Of a stretch of 43,930 nucleotides of DNA, positions 25,463-33,240 are shown piece by piece. Location of the stretch: assembly GCA_011369465.1 (NCBI GenBank), contig DRQG01000149.1, positions 1 through 43,930 of the forward strand, read 5' to 3'. Position numbers and translations under genes: made by a program. Under the pieces are notes generated by a model that saw only the letters and a program-made list of their open reading frames with translations, made no database searches and was not told the origin of the DNA. Source of the DNA: Caldithrix abyssi. Lineage in GTDB: Bacteria; Calditrichota; Calditrichia; Calditrichales; Calditrichaceae. The stretch's first letter is position 1. Every line of letters starts with the position of its first letter.

Positions 25463-26314
25463 ATGGAAAACAATGAGCGGGAATTGACAGAATCACCCAA
25501 CAACTCAAAAAAACTTCAACCAAAAATAGAAAACGTTTATTCGGCTCATTCATCTAAAAAAGGTCTGGCCGGATTTTTTGAATGGCTTTTACGGCGATTT
25601 CGTGTAGGCGCATTTATTGCGGCACTTATTCCTGTGTATCTGCTCGGCGTATTAGCTATGGGACTTTCCGCCACGCCGGGAATCTATTTTTTCAATTATG
25701 TTTTGGAGGTTAGCAGCGGCTGGCCGGCCATTTTCCGCTTTGCCTCCCTGGGGGTCGGTTTTTTTACGGCTTATATGCTCTACGGTTTTACTCTCATTTT
25801 TGTAATTCCCTTCTTTAATTTTATTATGCCGTTTCGTATCAAACCGTTTCGCGGCAGCTACTTCTCTCTGCAAAGCGTACCCTGGTATGTCCACAACGCT
25901 TTTACATATATTGCCCGCTACACTTTTCTCGAATTCGTTACTCCCACACCCATGAATATTCTGTTTTATCGAATGATGGGAATGAAAATTGGAAAAGGCG
26001 TTCATATCAACACCACCAACATATCCGATCCGGGCCTTATCGAAATCGGAGACAGGGTTACTATCGGCGGTTCGGCTCCCCTGATGGCCCATTACGGTCA
26101 AAAAGGCTATCTTGTTCTCTCGCGGGTTAAAATAGAAAGCGGCGTAACCATTGGTTTAAAAGCAACGATTATGGGTAATGTGGAAATAGGCAAAGGCGCC
26201 GTTATCGGGCCGCACGAAGTGGTTTATCCCAAATCACGGATTCCGGCCGGCCGTAAACCGGATACGAATGGAATAACCAGCCGGGATGAACGTGCTGCCG
26301 GAGCCGGTTACTAA
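25463..26314 (+). CDS. Membrane-anchored hexapeptide-repeat (LbH) transferase-like protein
   Basis: 283 residues. Two or three hydrophobic segments at about 52-73, 78-100 and 105-125 anchor it. The C-terminal part (about 170-265) is a left-handed beta helix: KIGKGVHIN, LIEIGDRVTIGGSAP, KIESGVTIGLKATIMG, NVEIGKGAVIGPHEVV. LbH proteins of this layout are acyl- or acetyltransferases on sugars or lipids, and similar modules end some peptide synthetases. No acceptor is evident. Ribosome site AAGGAT five nt before ATG. A possible FNR-like box overlaps the leader. Convergent with the small membrane gene, 14 bp apart. Confidence 0.8.
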   Translation: MENNERELTESPNNSKKLQPKIENVYSAHSSKKGLAGFFEWLLRRFRVGAFIAALIPVYLLGVLAMGLSATPGIYFFNYVLEVSSGWPAIFRFASLGVGFFTAYMLYGFTLIFVIPFFNFIMPFRIKPFRGSYFSLQSVPWYVHNAFTYIARYTFLEFVTPTPMNILFYRMMGMKIGKGVHINTTNISDPGLIEIGDRVTIGGSAPLMAHYGQKGYLVLSRVKIESGVTIGLKATIMGNVEIGKGAVIGPHEVVYPKSRIPAGRKPDTNGITSRDERAAGAGY

Positions 26315-26328
26315 GATTTACAGAACTT

Positions 26329-26739
26329 TTATTTATTTTTTACGGAGGCTTTGTCCTTAACGGATCGGTAGAATAGATACAGCAGCAAAGCCATCATACC
26401 ATCTCCAACGGCTGATAGAATAATAAGCGGAACAGCTTCAATAAAGATATAAAAAGTAAACAAAAAAAGCGTTGCAGTAGTTTTCACAAAGATTGAAAAC
26501 GTAATCAAAATATTATATTTGTTGCGATCCCGGCCAGCTAAAAAATATGCCGCCGCCATAATAAGATGAAATATCCCGCCCTGAGCCGGAAAGAAAGGTT
26601 GAGTAATTTCCGGGAAACCCAGCAGCCGCATAAGCGATTCGGGTTGCAGGATTAATCCGATACCCACCCCAAAAGAATGAATGGCCATTAAATAGAGAAG
26701 CCATTGCAGGCGTCTTTCTGCCGCCAATTTTTCTTTCAT
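26329..26739 (-). CDS. Four-helix membrane protein of unknown function
   Basis: 136 residues with four hydrophobic segments: LLYLMAIHSFGVGIGLIL (14-31), IFHLIMAAAYFLA (56-68), ILITFSIFVKTTATLFLF (77-94) and LIILSAVGDGMMALLLYLF (105-123). The motif LMRLLGFPEITQPFFPAQGG between TM1 and TM2 looks conserved in kind, but I do not recognise the family. It lies 13 nt downstream of the dihydroorotate-dehydrogenase-like gene on the same strand, so the two are probably cotranscribed. No function can be given. Confidence 0.7.
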   Translation of the reverse strand: MKEKLAAERRLQWLLYLMAIHSFGVGIGLILQPESLMRLLGFPEITQPFFPAQGGIFHLIMAAAYFLAGRDRNKYNILITFSIFVKTTATLFLFTFYIFIEAVPLIILSAVGDGMMALLLYLFYRSVKDKASVKNK

Positions 26740-26752
26740 TACCCCAACACCC

Positions 26753-27733
26753 TCATTCTACCTGACGGGTTTTTTCCAGAAATTGCGTACGGAGATACAG
26801 GTCGGTATTCTCTGTCTTTTTGAAGCTAAGCCTGCCGCGAAAATCATCGATGGAATCGAATTCGTGTATTTCCATCCATTCTTCCAAATCCTGAAGCATC
26901 TCTTTAATTTTCTTAAAGCCCTTCTTGTAAAGTACGGAGGCCAGTTGGACTGTATTGGCTCCGGCAAGCAATAGTTGTATCAGCGCTTCCGATGTGTGTA
27001 TGCCGGTTGTGGCGGAAAGATCGCAGACAATGTTGTCTCTTAGTATGGCAATCCAGCGCAATGTTTCATAGATATCGTCGCTATGTGAAAATGGAAAGGT
27101 TGTTTTGAGCTGCAGGGTTTCGATGTCAATTTCGGTTTCAACAAAGCGGTTGAACAAAACCAGACCTTTCAGACCCAAACCGGTCAATCTTGCCGCAAAG
27201 GCCGGCAGGGCTGTAATATTGTGTCCTATTTTCATAGAGACCGGTATATGCACAGCTTTTTGTACGGTTTCCAGTATTTGGCAATACCAATCTTCCAATG
27301 CGGCGCTATTTTTGCTTATGTCGCCAATAAGGGGAAAGATATTCAGTTCGATGGCATCGGCGCCCGCTTTTTCCACTTTTCGGGCGAAGTCGGGCCACCA
27401 CTTTGGGGTTACGCAATTCAGGCTGGCTATAATGGGGATTTCCGTTGTCTCTTTGGCTTTACTGATTAGTGCCGCATATTCATCCGGTCCATATTGCAGG
27501 GTAGCTTCAGCCCGTAAATAATCGTATGCTTCGGCGTGCACATTGCTCGCATTTCCCCAATTTTCGGCGTCTTTTACCAAAACTTCTTCAAACAGGCTTT
27601 TTACTACCACGGCTCCTGCACCGGCATCCTCGCAAGCCTTTATCTTTCCCAACGATTTTGTAAGGCCGCTGCTGGCTACGATGACAGGATTTTTTAGAGG
27701 CAAGCCGAGATAGCTGACTTGAAGTGATCGCAT
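26753..27733 (-). CDS. Dihydroorotate dehydrogenase-like FMN protein
   Basis: 326 residues, TIM barrel. It begins YLGLPLKNPVIVASSGLTKS and has the phosphate/FMN region SATTGIHTSEALIQLLLAGA, as in PyrD class 1 and the related NAD-dependent dihydropyrimidine dehydrogenase. The segment that in class 1 PyrD reads 'N-x-SCPN', with the catalytic Cys, reads ELNIFPLIGD here, with no Cys or Asn. It is therefore probably not a true PyrD but one of the 'dihydroorotate dehydrogenase-like' flavoproteins with unknown substrate. A small membrane protein gene follows by 13 nt. Confidence 0.85.
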   Translation of the reverse strand: MRSLQVSYLGLPLKNPVIVASSGLTKSLGKIKACEDAGAGAVVVKSLFEEVLVKDAENWGNASNVHAEAYDYLRAEATLQYGPDEYAALISKAKETTEIPIIASLNCVTPKWWPDFARKVEKAGADAIELNIFPLIGDISKNSAALEDWYCQILETVQKAVHIPVSMKIGHNITALPAFAARLTGLGLKGLVLFNRFVETEIDIETLQLKTTFPFSHSDDIYETLRWIAILRDNIVCDLSATTGIHTSEALIQLLLAGANTVQLASVLYKKGFKKIKEMLQDLEEWMEIHEFDSIDDFRGRLSFKKTENTDLYLRTQFLEKTRQVE

Positions 27734-27911
27734 TTAATTTTTCCCTCTGTCTTTGTTTAAATCCATTCATAGATTTAAGTTTGAGAATAAAGTTACAAAA
27801 GAAAATGCTTTTAAGACAACAAACAAAAAAGAAAATTTTTTTCGCTATCCTGTTAGACAATAGAAATGGAAGTACACTAATCAGAGGTCCGTTGAGAGGA
27901 TAATATGATGT

Positions 27912-28796
27912 TTATTTGGGAATCTGTTCATCGGCATGGTACGAACTGCGTACCAGTGGGCCGGATTCCACATGGCTGAATCCTAATTCCAGACCGATGC
28001 GTTTCAGTTCGGCAAATTCCTCCGGTGTATAAAAGCGGTCCATCGGATAGTGCATCTTTGTTGGAGGCAGATATTGTCCGATGGTCAATATATCCGTTTT
28101 GATGGTGCGTAAATCTTCCATCGTCTGCACGATTTCTTCCATTCGTTCCCCTGCCCCGACCATCAAACCGGATTTTGTGACAAAACCGCGTTGTTTGGCA
28201 TGTCGTAACACACCAAGCGAACGATCGTAAGTAGCCTGCACGCGCAATTCTTTTTGCAGACGTTCCACGGTTTCCACATTGTGGTTCAAAATATCCGGCG
28301 CGGCCTCCAAAACCGTATCCAGATCATCGTTGTCGCCTTTAAAGTCCGGAATAAGCACTTCGATACTGCAGGAAGGATGCAGCTTACGGATTTGTCGTAT
28401 GGTTTCGGCAAAGATGTAAGCCCCGCCGTCGCTTAAATCATCCCGGGCAACAGAGGTAATCACCGCATGTCGCAGATTCAGTTTTTTTACTGCCTCGGCC
28501 ACACGCAGCGGTTCTCCCGGATCGTATTCCGCGGGTTTACCGACCTCGATATTACAGAACCGGCAGGAGCGGGTACAGATATTGCCCAGGATCATAAATG
28601 TGGCCGTACGCCGGCTCCAGCATTCACCGATGTTGGGACAGCGGGCGCTCTCACAAACCGTATGCAAATTCTGATCATGCACCAAATTGCGCACATCGCC
28701 GTAATTATTACCTGTTCCCAAACGCACTTTAAGCCATTCCGGACGCCTTAAAGCCGTATTGCGGGTTGTATTTTCAGGATTGGTTTTCTTTGCCAC
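27912..28796 (-). CDS. lipA: Lipoyl synthase
   Basis: 294 residues, radical SAM. The auxiliary 4Fe-4S cluster uses C48, C53 and C59 (VCESARCPNIGEC); the radical SAM cluster uses C74, C78 and C81 (CTRSCRFC). The C-terminal Arg-Ser motif (GPLVRSSYHADE) that holds the auxiliary cluster is present. It inserts sulfur at C6 and C8 of octanoylated E2 or GcvH domains. The start is GTG at 28796, with GGGGG four nt upstream. It follows fabH by 13 nt, which links octanoyl-ACP supply to lipoate formation, although lipB is not in the window. Confidence 0.96.
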   Translation of the reverse strand: MAKKTNPENTTRNTALRRPEWLKVRLGTGNNYGDVRNLVHDQNLHTVCESARCPNIGECWSRRTATFMILGNICTRSCRFCNIEVGKPAEYDPGEPLRVAEAVKKLNLRHAVITSVARDDLSDGGAYIFAETIRQIRKLHPSCSIEVLIPDFKGDNDDLDTVLEAAPDILNHNVETVERLQKELRVQATYDRSLGVLRHAKQRGFVTKSGLMVGAGERMEEIVQTMEDLRTIKTDILTIGQYLPPTKMHYPMDRFYTPEEFAELKRIGLELGFSHVESGPLVRSSYHADEQIPK

Positions 28797-28809
28797 TCTT
28801 CCCCCGTTT

Positions 28810-29808
28810 TTACCACCGTATCAGACTGGAAGCCCAGGTAAAACCGCTGCCGAAAGCCGCCAGACAAACCAGTGAATTATCTTTAATTAACCCTTCCTCC
28901 ATCGCTTCGGTTATGGCAATGGGTATGGACGCGGCTGTGGTATTGCCGTATTTATGAATATTGCTGAACACTTTTTCTTTGGGAATTTGCAGACGCATCT
29001 GAACCGCTTCGGTAATACGCTCATTGGCCTGATGCGGGATTACCAGGTCCAGGTCTTCCGCTTTGTAGTTATTGGCGTTCAGAGCTTCGTAAATAACCTC
29101 CGGAAATTTTGTAACGGCGTGTTTAAAAACAAACCGGCCGTTCATATATGGGTAGATTCGTCCTTCATCCACATGGGTTTTATCCACTACGGGATAAGTA
29201 ATACTGCCCGGTTTTTCCACCCACAGTTCTTTGGCGTAATTTCCGTCCGCATGCAAATGACTGGAAAGAATGCCCTTATTTTTTTCGTCCGTGGCTGTTA
29301 ACACGGCAGCTCCGGCGCCGTCACCGAAAATAACCGCCACATCGCGGCCCTCTGTCGATAAATTTAAACCCGAATTTTGCACTTCCGATCCTACAACCAG
29401 CACATTATTATACATGCCTGTTTTAATAAACTGATCGGCAGCGGCCAGTGCGTAAACAAAACCCGTACACTGATTACGTACATCCATGGCGCCTATACCC
29501 GGAATACCCAAATGCACCTGCATTGGGCATCCTGAACCGGGAAAATAAAATTCCGGACTTAGGGTGGCATACACAATAAAATCGATATCCCGGGGAGTCA
29601 TTCCGGCCATATCCAATGCCGCTTTAGCAGCCTGCGCGCCCATCCAGGAATTTGTTTCTTCACCCTCTTTGGCCCAATGTCGTTCTACAATCCCCGTACG
29701 TTCCCTTATCCAGGCGTCCGACGTATCCATCATTTTTTCCAGTTCGAAATTGGTGACAACACGTTCCGGTATATACTTACCGACACCGACTATTTTCGAA
29801 TTGCGCAT
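28810..29808 (-). CDS. fabH: 3-oxoacyl-ACP synthase III (KAS III)
   Basis: 332 residues, thiolase fold. The catalytic triad is visible: C114 (RNQCTGFVYA), H259 (IPHQANERI) and N289 (YGNTTAASIP). It joins an acyl-CoA to malonyl-ACP to start fatty acid synthesis. Acyl-CoA preference (acetyl or branched) is not readable by eye. ATG with AAAGGA seven nt upstream. First gene of the fabH-lipA pair. About 240 bp without a gene separates it from the alpha/beta hydrolase gene's 3' end. Confidence 0.95.
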   Translation of the reverse strand: MRNSKIVGVGKYIPERVVTNFELEKMMDTSDAWIRERTGIVERHWAKEGEETNSWMGAQAAKAALDMAGMTPRDIDFIVYATLSPEFYFPGSGCPMQVHLGIPGIGAMDVRNQCTGFVYALAAADQFIKTGMYNNVLVVGSEVQNSGLNLSTEGRDVAVIFGDGAGAAVLTATDEKNKGILSSHLHADGNYAKELWVEKPGSITYPVVDKTHVDEGRIYPYMNGRFVFKHAVTKFPEVIYEALNANNYKAEDLDLVIPHQANERITEAVQMRLQIPKEKVFSNIHKYGNTTAASIPIAITEAMEEGLIKDNSLVCLAAFGSGFTWASSLIRW

Positions 29809-30050
29809 ACAAGGTTCCTTTCTTCAAGCTGAATTTTTGGCAATATACAGCAAATCGAAATATAAATCAAAAAGAGTGAATGGGTTACGTATTCTATTTG
29901 GAAGGTGTCAGAAAAAGCGGATTTTAATAAACCATTTAATAGGACTTTAGCGGAAATTTCCATAAAGATTTATGATTATTCTTATGGGCGGTTCAATAAA
30001 TTCCATTCCGTTTTCTTCATAGGCATTATGGGCATATCTACGCATCTGTT

Positions 30051-30920
30051 CTATCCAACAAGGGGCGTCAAAAACTCTTTGATAATTTGAACCGTTTTTT
30101 CATCGGTTAGAAGCGAAGAATGGTCGTGCCCTTGCAATACAATGCGTTTTACATTTTTATCGCGGGCCGCCTGTTCGATCCGTTCGGAACAGTGCACATC
30201 CACAACAGGGTCATTATCGCCATGCAAAATTAAAACCGGTATGTTGATCCTGTTTATGGTTATTTCCGGTGAGAGTTCATTTAAATGTACGCCGAGACGA
30301 AACTCGATATACGAGGTAAGGCTCTGAACAAACCAGGGCGGCACTTTTTTGGCCAGAAATTCTTTGGACATAATATCATTCAAATTGGCGAATGTACTGA
30401 TGGACACGACGCCTTTTACCCGATTGTCTTTGCCCGCCGTATAGATACAGGCCGCCCCGCCCATAGAATGCCCCATAAGAAAAATGGGTTGTGTTCCGTT
30501 CGTTTTTTCCGCAGCATACGTAATCGCGCTTAACAAGTCTTCACTGTAATTTATTAAAGTGGAATATTTTTCATCATCGCTTTTGCCGTGGTTGCGCGTG
30601 TTCACCAAAACAATGCGGAATCTATCGGCCAGATTTTGGGCGATGGGCAACAGCTTTTCTGAGGTGTTAGCCCAGCCGTGTACACCTATGATTACGGGAG
30701 CCGCTTTTGAAGGATTCAAATCCCATATTTCTATTCTTTTGTGACCGCCTGTCTCAATCAATATTTCCCGGCTTTGCTCAAAACCGAAGTCTTTTGGTGT
30801 ATGTTTGGTATAAACATGATGGATATGAAAGGATCTCTGCAAGGCATAATTAAACAGAATAAAAAAAGCCAGAATCCCGAGCGCGCTGACAATGACAATT
30901 GATAAGATCAGATTAACCAT
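30051..30920 (-). CDS. Membrane-anchored alpha/beta hydrolase
   Basis: 289 residues from the ATG at 30920. One N-terminal membrane segment (LILSIVIVSALGILAFFILF) is followed by an alpha/beta hydrolase domain: GVHGWANTSEK (oxyanion region), the nucleophile elbow GHSMGG, LHGDNDPVV (acid) and GHDHSSLL (catalytic His). It resembles the YqkD/BAAT-type serine hydrolases; substrate unknown. The start is fixed by GGAGG five nt before the ATG; 12 codons upstream in frame are therefore unlikely to be translated. It stands alone between fabH and the phosphorylase operon. Confidence 0.88.
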   Translation of the reverse strand: MVNLILSIVIVSALGILAFFILFNYALQRSFHIHHVYTKHTPKDFGFEQSREILIETGGHKRIEIWDLNPSKAAPVIIGVHGWANTSEKLLPIAQNLADRFRIVLVNTRNHGKSDDEKYSTLINYSEDLLSAITYAAEKTNGTQPIFLMGHSMGGAACIYTAGKDNRVKGVVSISTFANLNDIMSKEFLAKKVPPWFVQSLTSYIEFRLGVHLNELSPEITINRINIPVLILHGDNDPVVDVHCSERIEQAARDKNVKRIVLQGHDHSSLLTDEKTVQIIKEFLTPLVG

Positions 30921-30925
30921 TTTTT

Positions 30926-30930
30926 CCTCC
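30926..30930 (-). promoter_or_regulatory. Ribosome binding site fixing the hydrolase start
   Basis: GGAGG on the minus strand, 5 nt before ATG 30920. It rules against an in-frame start at 30956. Confidence 0.7.
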
Positions 30931-30998
30931 GATCTTAAATTTAGGAGATAATACAATGTATTGCAATCGGGATTTGGAAAGATTTACAATACCATTTA

Positions 30999-32861
30999 TC
31001 AGGAGGTTTCGTTTTTAAGCCAGACGATTTGATATGGCTCTAAAGTAAGCGACATGTAGAAATCCGTACAGTGATATTTTTGCTGGCTGAGCAAATCAAG
31101 CCATACTCCGCCTTTCACGGCAAACGTTTTGCAATTAAATGTTACTTTTTGTTTTTGATTCCGTATGCTGATTAGCGCTAAAATCTGTTCTGTACGGTCA
31201 ACAGACGTACGCAAAACCGCAAACACACCGGGTGAAATATGCAATACACGCTGATCAGCATTGGGATGGAAGGCCTTTTCCCTGATCCGTTTGCGTATCA
31301 ACCGGATCAGTCCTCTGGTAACGTGATACGTCGTTGATTCCTCGTTTTCCAGAGATTTCAATAATTCCTCTTTGCGTATATTCTTCCGATTGATGCTTCG
31401 TGTTGAGCGTTCTTCAAGAACCAGTTCGGCATCGTTTTTTGATCCTAACAAGCCGTGCAGATAGATGCCGGGCACGCCCATTAAAACCAACGCGATTGCC
31501 CGCGACGCCAGGTAACGTTTCACTTGTAAATCCATGGGTTCATCAGCGTCGTCATTATTGATGGCGCTCCACCAGGTTATGTTAAGCTCATAAGGGCTGC
31601 TGGTGCCGTCACCATTGGCTTTGTAAGAGATATAACCGCCGTGTTCCAAAACTTTCAGAGCCATCATTTCAATATCTGCCGGAGTCAGGATGTCACGCAC
31701 GGCCATTACACCTATTCCATCGTGCGAATCGAGAAAATTAAAATACGTGGCTTCGTTCGAGACCTTTGTCAAACCGGCTGCCCAGTTGGTAAGCATTTTC
31801 GCATCACCGGTAAGGAATGTGTACAACACCAGCGGCGGCAAGGCAAAATTATAAACCATCTGTGCTTCATTGTAACCGTCACCAAAATACCTCACATTAT
31901 CGGCATGCGGGACGTTGGTTTCGGTGATCAGCGCCACGTGAGGCGCCACGGCGTTTAATATATCGCGAAATAAGCGGATAATGATATGGCTCTGTTCCAG
32001 ATGAACACAGGAAGTACCAAGCTCTTCCCAGAGATAAGTTACGGCATCCAGCCGGATAATATCCGCCCCGCGCCGAACGTAAGTCAGAAGGATTTCAATC
32101 ATTTTCAGCAAAACTTTGGGATTCTTATAGTTCAAATCGATCTGGTCTGAGCTAAAAGTGGTCCATACCAGGCGCGGGCCGTACAAAGTATCAAAGCTGG
32201 TCAAAATATCGCTGGTACGCGGCCGGACGATCAATTTAAGATGATCCGGTGAAATTTCACCTTTGGTACTGAATACGGTAAAAAAGTTAAGATAATCCGG
32301 ATTTTGATTAAGAAATTCCTGAAACCAGCGGCTCTTGGAAGAAACGTGGTTAAATACGCCGTCAAACATCAGCTTAAATTCCGATTTAAGTTCCAGAATA
32401 TCTTCCCAGGTTCCCAGATTGGGATCCACTTCTTCGAAATCCATCACGGCAAACCCGCGGTCTGAGGAGTAAGGGAAAAACGGGAGTATGTGTACATTGT
32501 TGAAGACCCCCGCCAGGTATGCTTTGGATAATTTATGCAGGGTTTGCAGCGGTTTCTCTCCGGGTGAAGTGATTAAATCGCCGTAGGTAATGAGGATAAC
32601 ATCCTTTTCCGTAAAACGGTTTTCGGGATCAAATCCTTTTTCCCAGTTCAGCATTTGAGGCGTTTTATGCGCATAATACACCTGCATAATACGGATTACT
32701 TCGTTCTCACATTTTTCGGAGCACTCTTCGGAATATAAGGATTTAAGTTTCTGTAAAATTTTTTCCCTGAATTTTCCGGGCACCTCAAAAGGTGGACGTG
32801 TATAATCGGGTTGTAAATAGTGGAAACGAGTACGATTTAGCGTGCCATTTTGTTCAGACAT
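30999..32861 (-). CDS. GH13_18 sugar phosphorylase (sucrose / glucosylglycerate phosphorylase type)
   Basis: 620 residues from the ATG at 32861. The GH13 catalytic residues are D272 (IIRLDAVTYLWEELGTSC) and E314 (LITETNVPH), with NFLDSHDG as the third acid. The D-A-V-x-Y and GTSC pattern is that of sucrose-phosphorylase-like enzymes (GH13_18), which cleave a glucosyl bond with phosphate to give glucose 1-phosphate. The acceptor (fructose, glycerate, glucosylglycerol) cannot be read off. The N-terminal 85 residues are longer than in classic sucrose phosphorylases and include a Cys-containing helical region. It follows a STAS gene directly, GAGG 8 nt before the ATG. Confidence 0.88.
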   Translation of the reverse strand: MSEQNGTLNRTRFHYLQPDYTRPPFEVPGKFREKILQKLKSLYSEECSEKCENEVIRIMQVYYAHKTPQMLNWEKGFDPENRFTEKDVILITYGDLITSPGEKPLQTLHKLSKAYLAGVFNNVHILPFFPYSSDRGFAVMDFEEVDPNLGTWEDILELKSEFKLMFDGVFNHVSSKSRWFQEFLNQNPDYLNFFTVFSTKGEISPDHLKLIVRPRTSDILTSFDTLYGPRLVWTTFSSDQIDLNYKNPKVLLKMIEILLTYVRRGADIIRLDAVTYLWEELGTSCVHLEQSHIIIRLFRDILNAVAPHVALITETNVPHADNVRYFGDGYNEAQMVYNFALPPLVLYTFLTGDAKMLTNWAAGLTKVSNEATYFNFLDSHDGIGVMAVRDILTPADIEMMALKVLEHGGYISYKANGDGTSSPYELNITWWSAINNDDADEPMDLQVKRYLASRAIALVLMGVPGIYLHGLLGSKNDAELVLEERSTRSINRKNIRKEELLKSLENEESTTYHVTRGLIRLIRKRIREKAFHPNADQRVLHISPGVFAVLRTSVDRTEQILALISIRNQKQKVTFNCKTFAVKGGVWLDLLSQQKYHCTDFYMSLTLEPYQIVWLKNETS

Positions 32862-32864
32862 CAC

Positions 32865-33209
32865 CTATTCCTCAAAGCTGTTCACGGCCTCTTCTACGGT
32901 AGGATAGGAGTGAATTATCTGATTTAGATGTGTAAGCTCCAGTAATTCCCTGATGGAATCGTGTACTGCCGCCAAACGAATGTCTCCGTTATTGGAGCGC
33001 AGGACGGAAATCTTGGAAACGATAGCTCCCAATCCGCTGGAATCCATATATCTGTTTTTTCCAAGATTTAATACTATTTTATACTTTTGACTATTAACGA
33101 TTTCTTTAAGCAGTTGTTTTAGTTCGTCGGAAGTTTCCGTTGTAAGGCGTTCGGGGATTTCGATTTCCAGCACCGAACCGTTTCTGTGGGATTTTTGTTT
33201 AAATTCCAT
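32865..33209 (-). CDS. STAS-domain anti-sigma factor antagonist
   Basis: 114 residues, the length and fold of SpoIIAA/RsbV. The phosphorylatable serine is in YMDSSGLGAI. In partner switching the unphosphorylated form binds an anti-sigma kinase and is made active by an SpoIIE/RsbU phosphatase. Here that phosphatase is the previous gene, 31 nt upstream. No RsbW-type kinase is nearby. ATG with GAGGG four nt upstream. Its stop abuts the start of the phosphorylase gene, so translation is coupled. Confidence 0.92.
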   Translation of the reverse strand: MEFKQKSHRNGSVLEIEIPERLTTETSDELKQLLKEIVNSQKYKIVLNLGKNRYMDSSGLGAIVSKISVLRSNNGDIRLAAVHDSIRELLELTHLNQIIHSYPTVEEAVNSFEE

Positions 33210-33240
33210 CGTTCCCTCTTTTGATAATGTATAAAATCGA

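Noticed and set aside
25454-25470. TGGCAC near the hexapeptide gene start, as a sigma-54 -24 element
   Set aside because: No GC dinucleotide at the required -12 spacing; the position also overlaps the start codon.
27588-27860. 90-codon minus-strand frame before the dihydroorotate-dehydrogenase-like gene
   Set aside because: It overlaps that gene's start in a different frame and encodes a low-complexity basic sequence.
29905-30090. Plus-strand 61-codon frame between fabH and the hydrolase gene
   Set aside because: It overlaps the hydrolase's 3' end and has no supporting start signal or domain.
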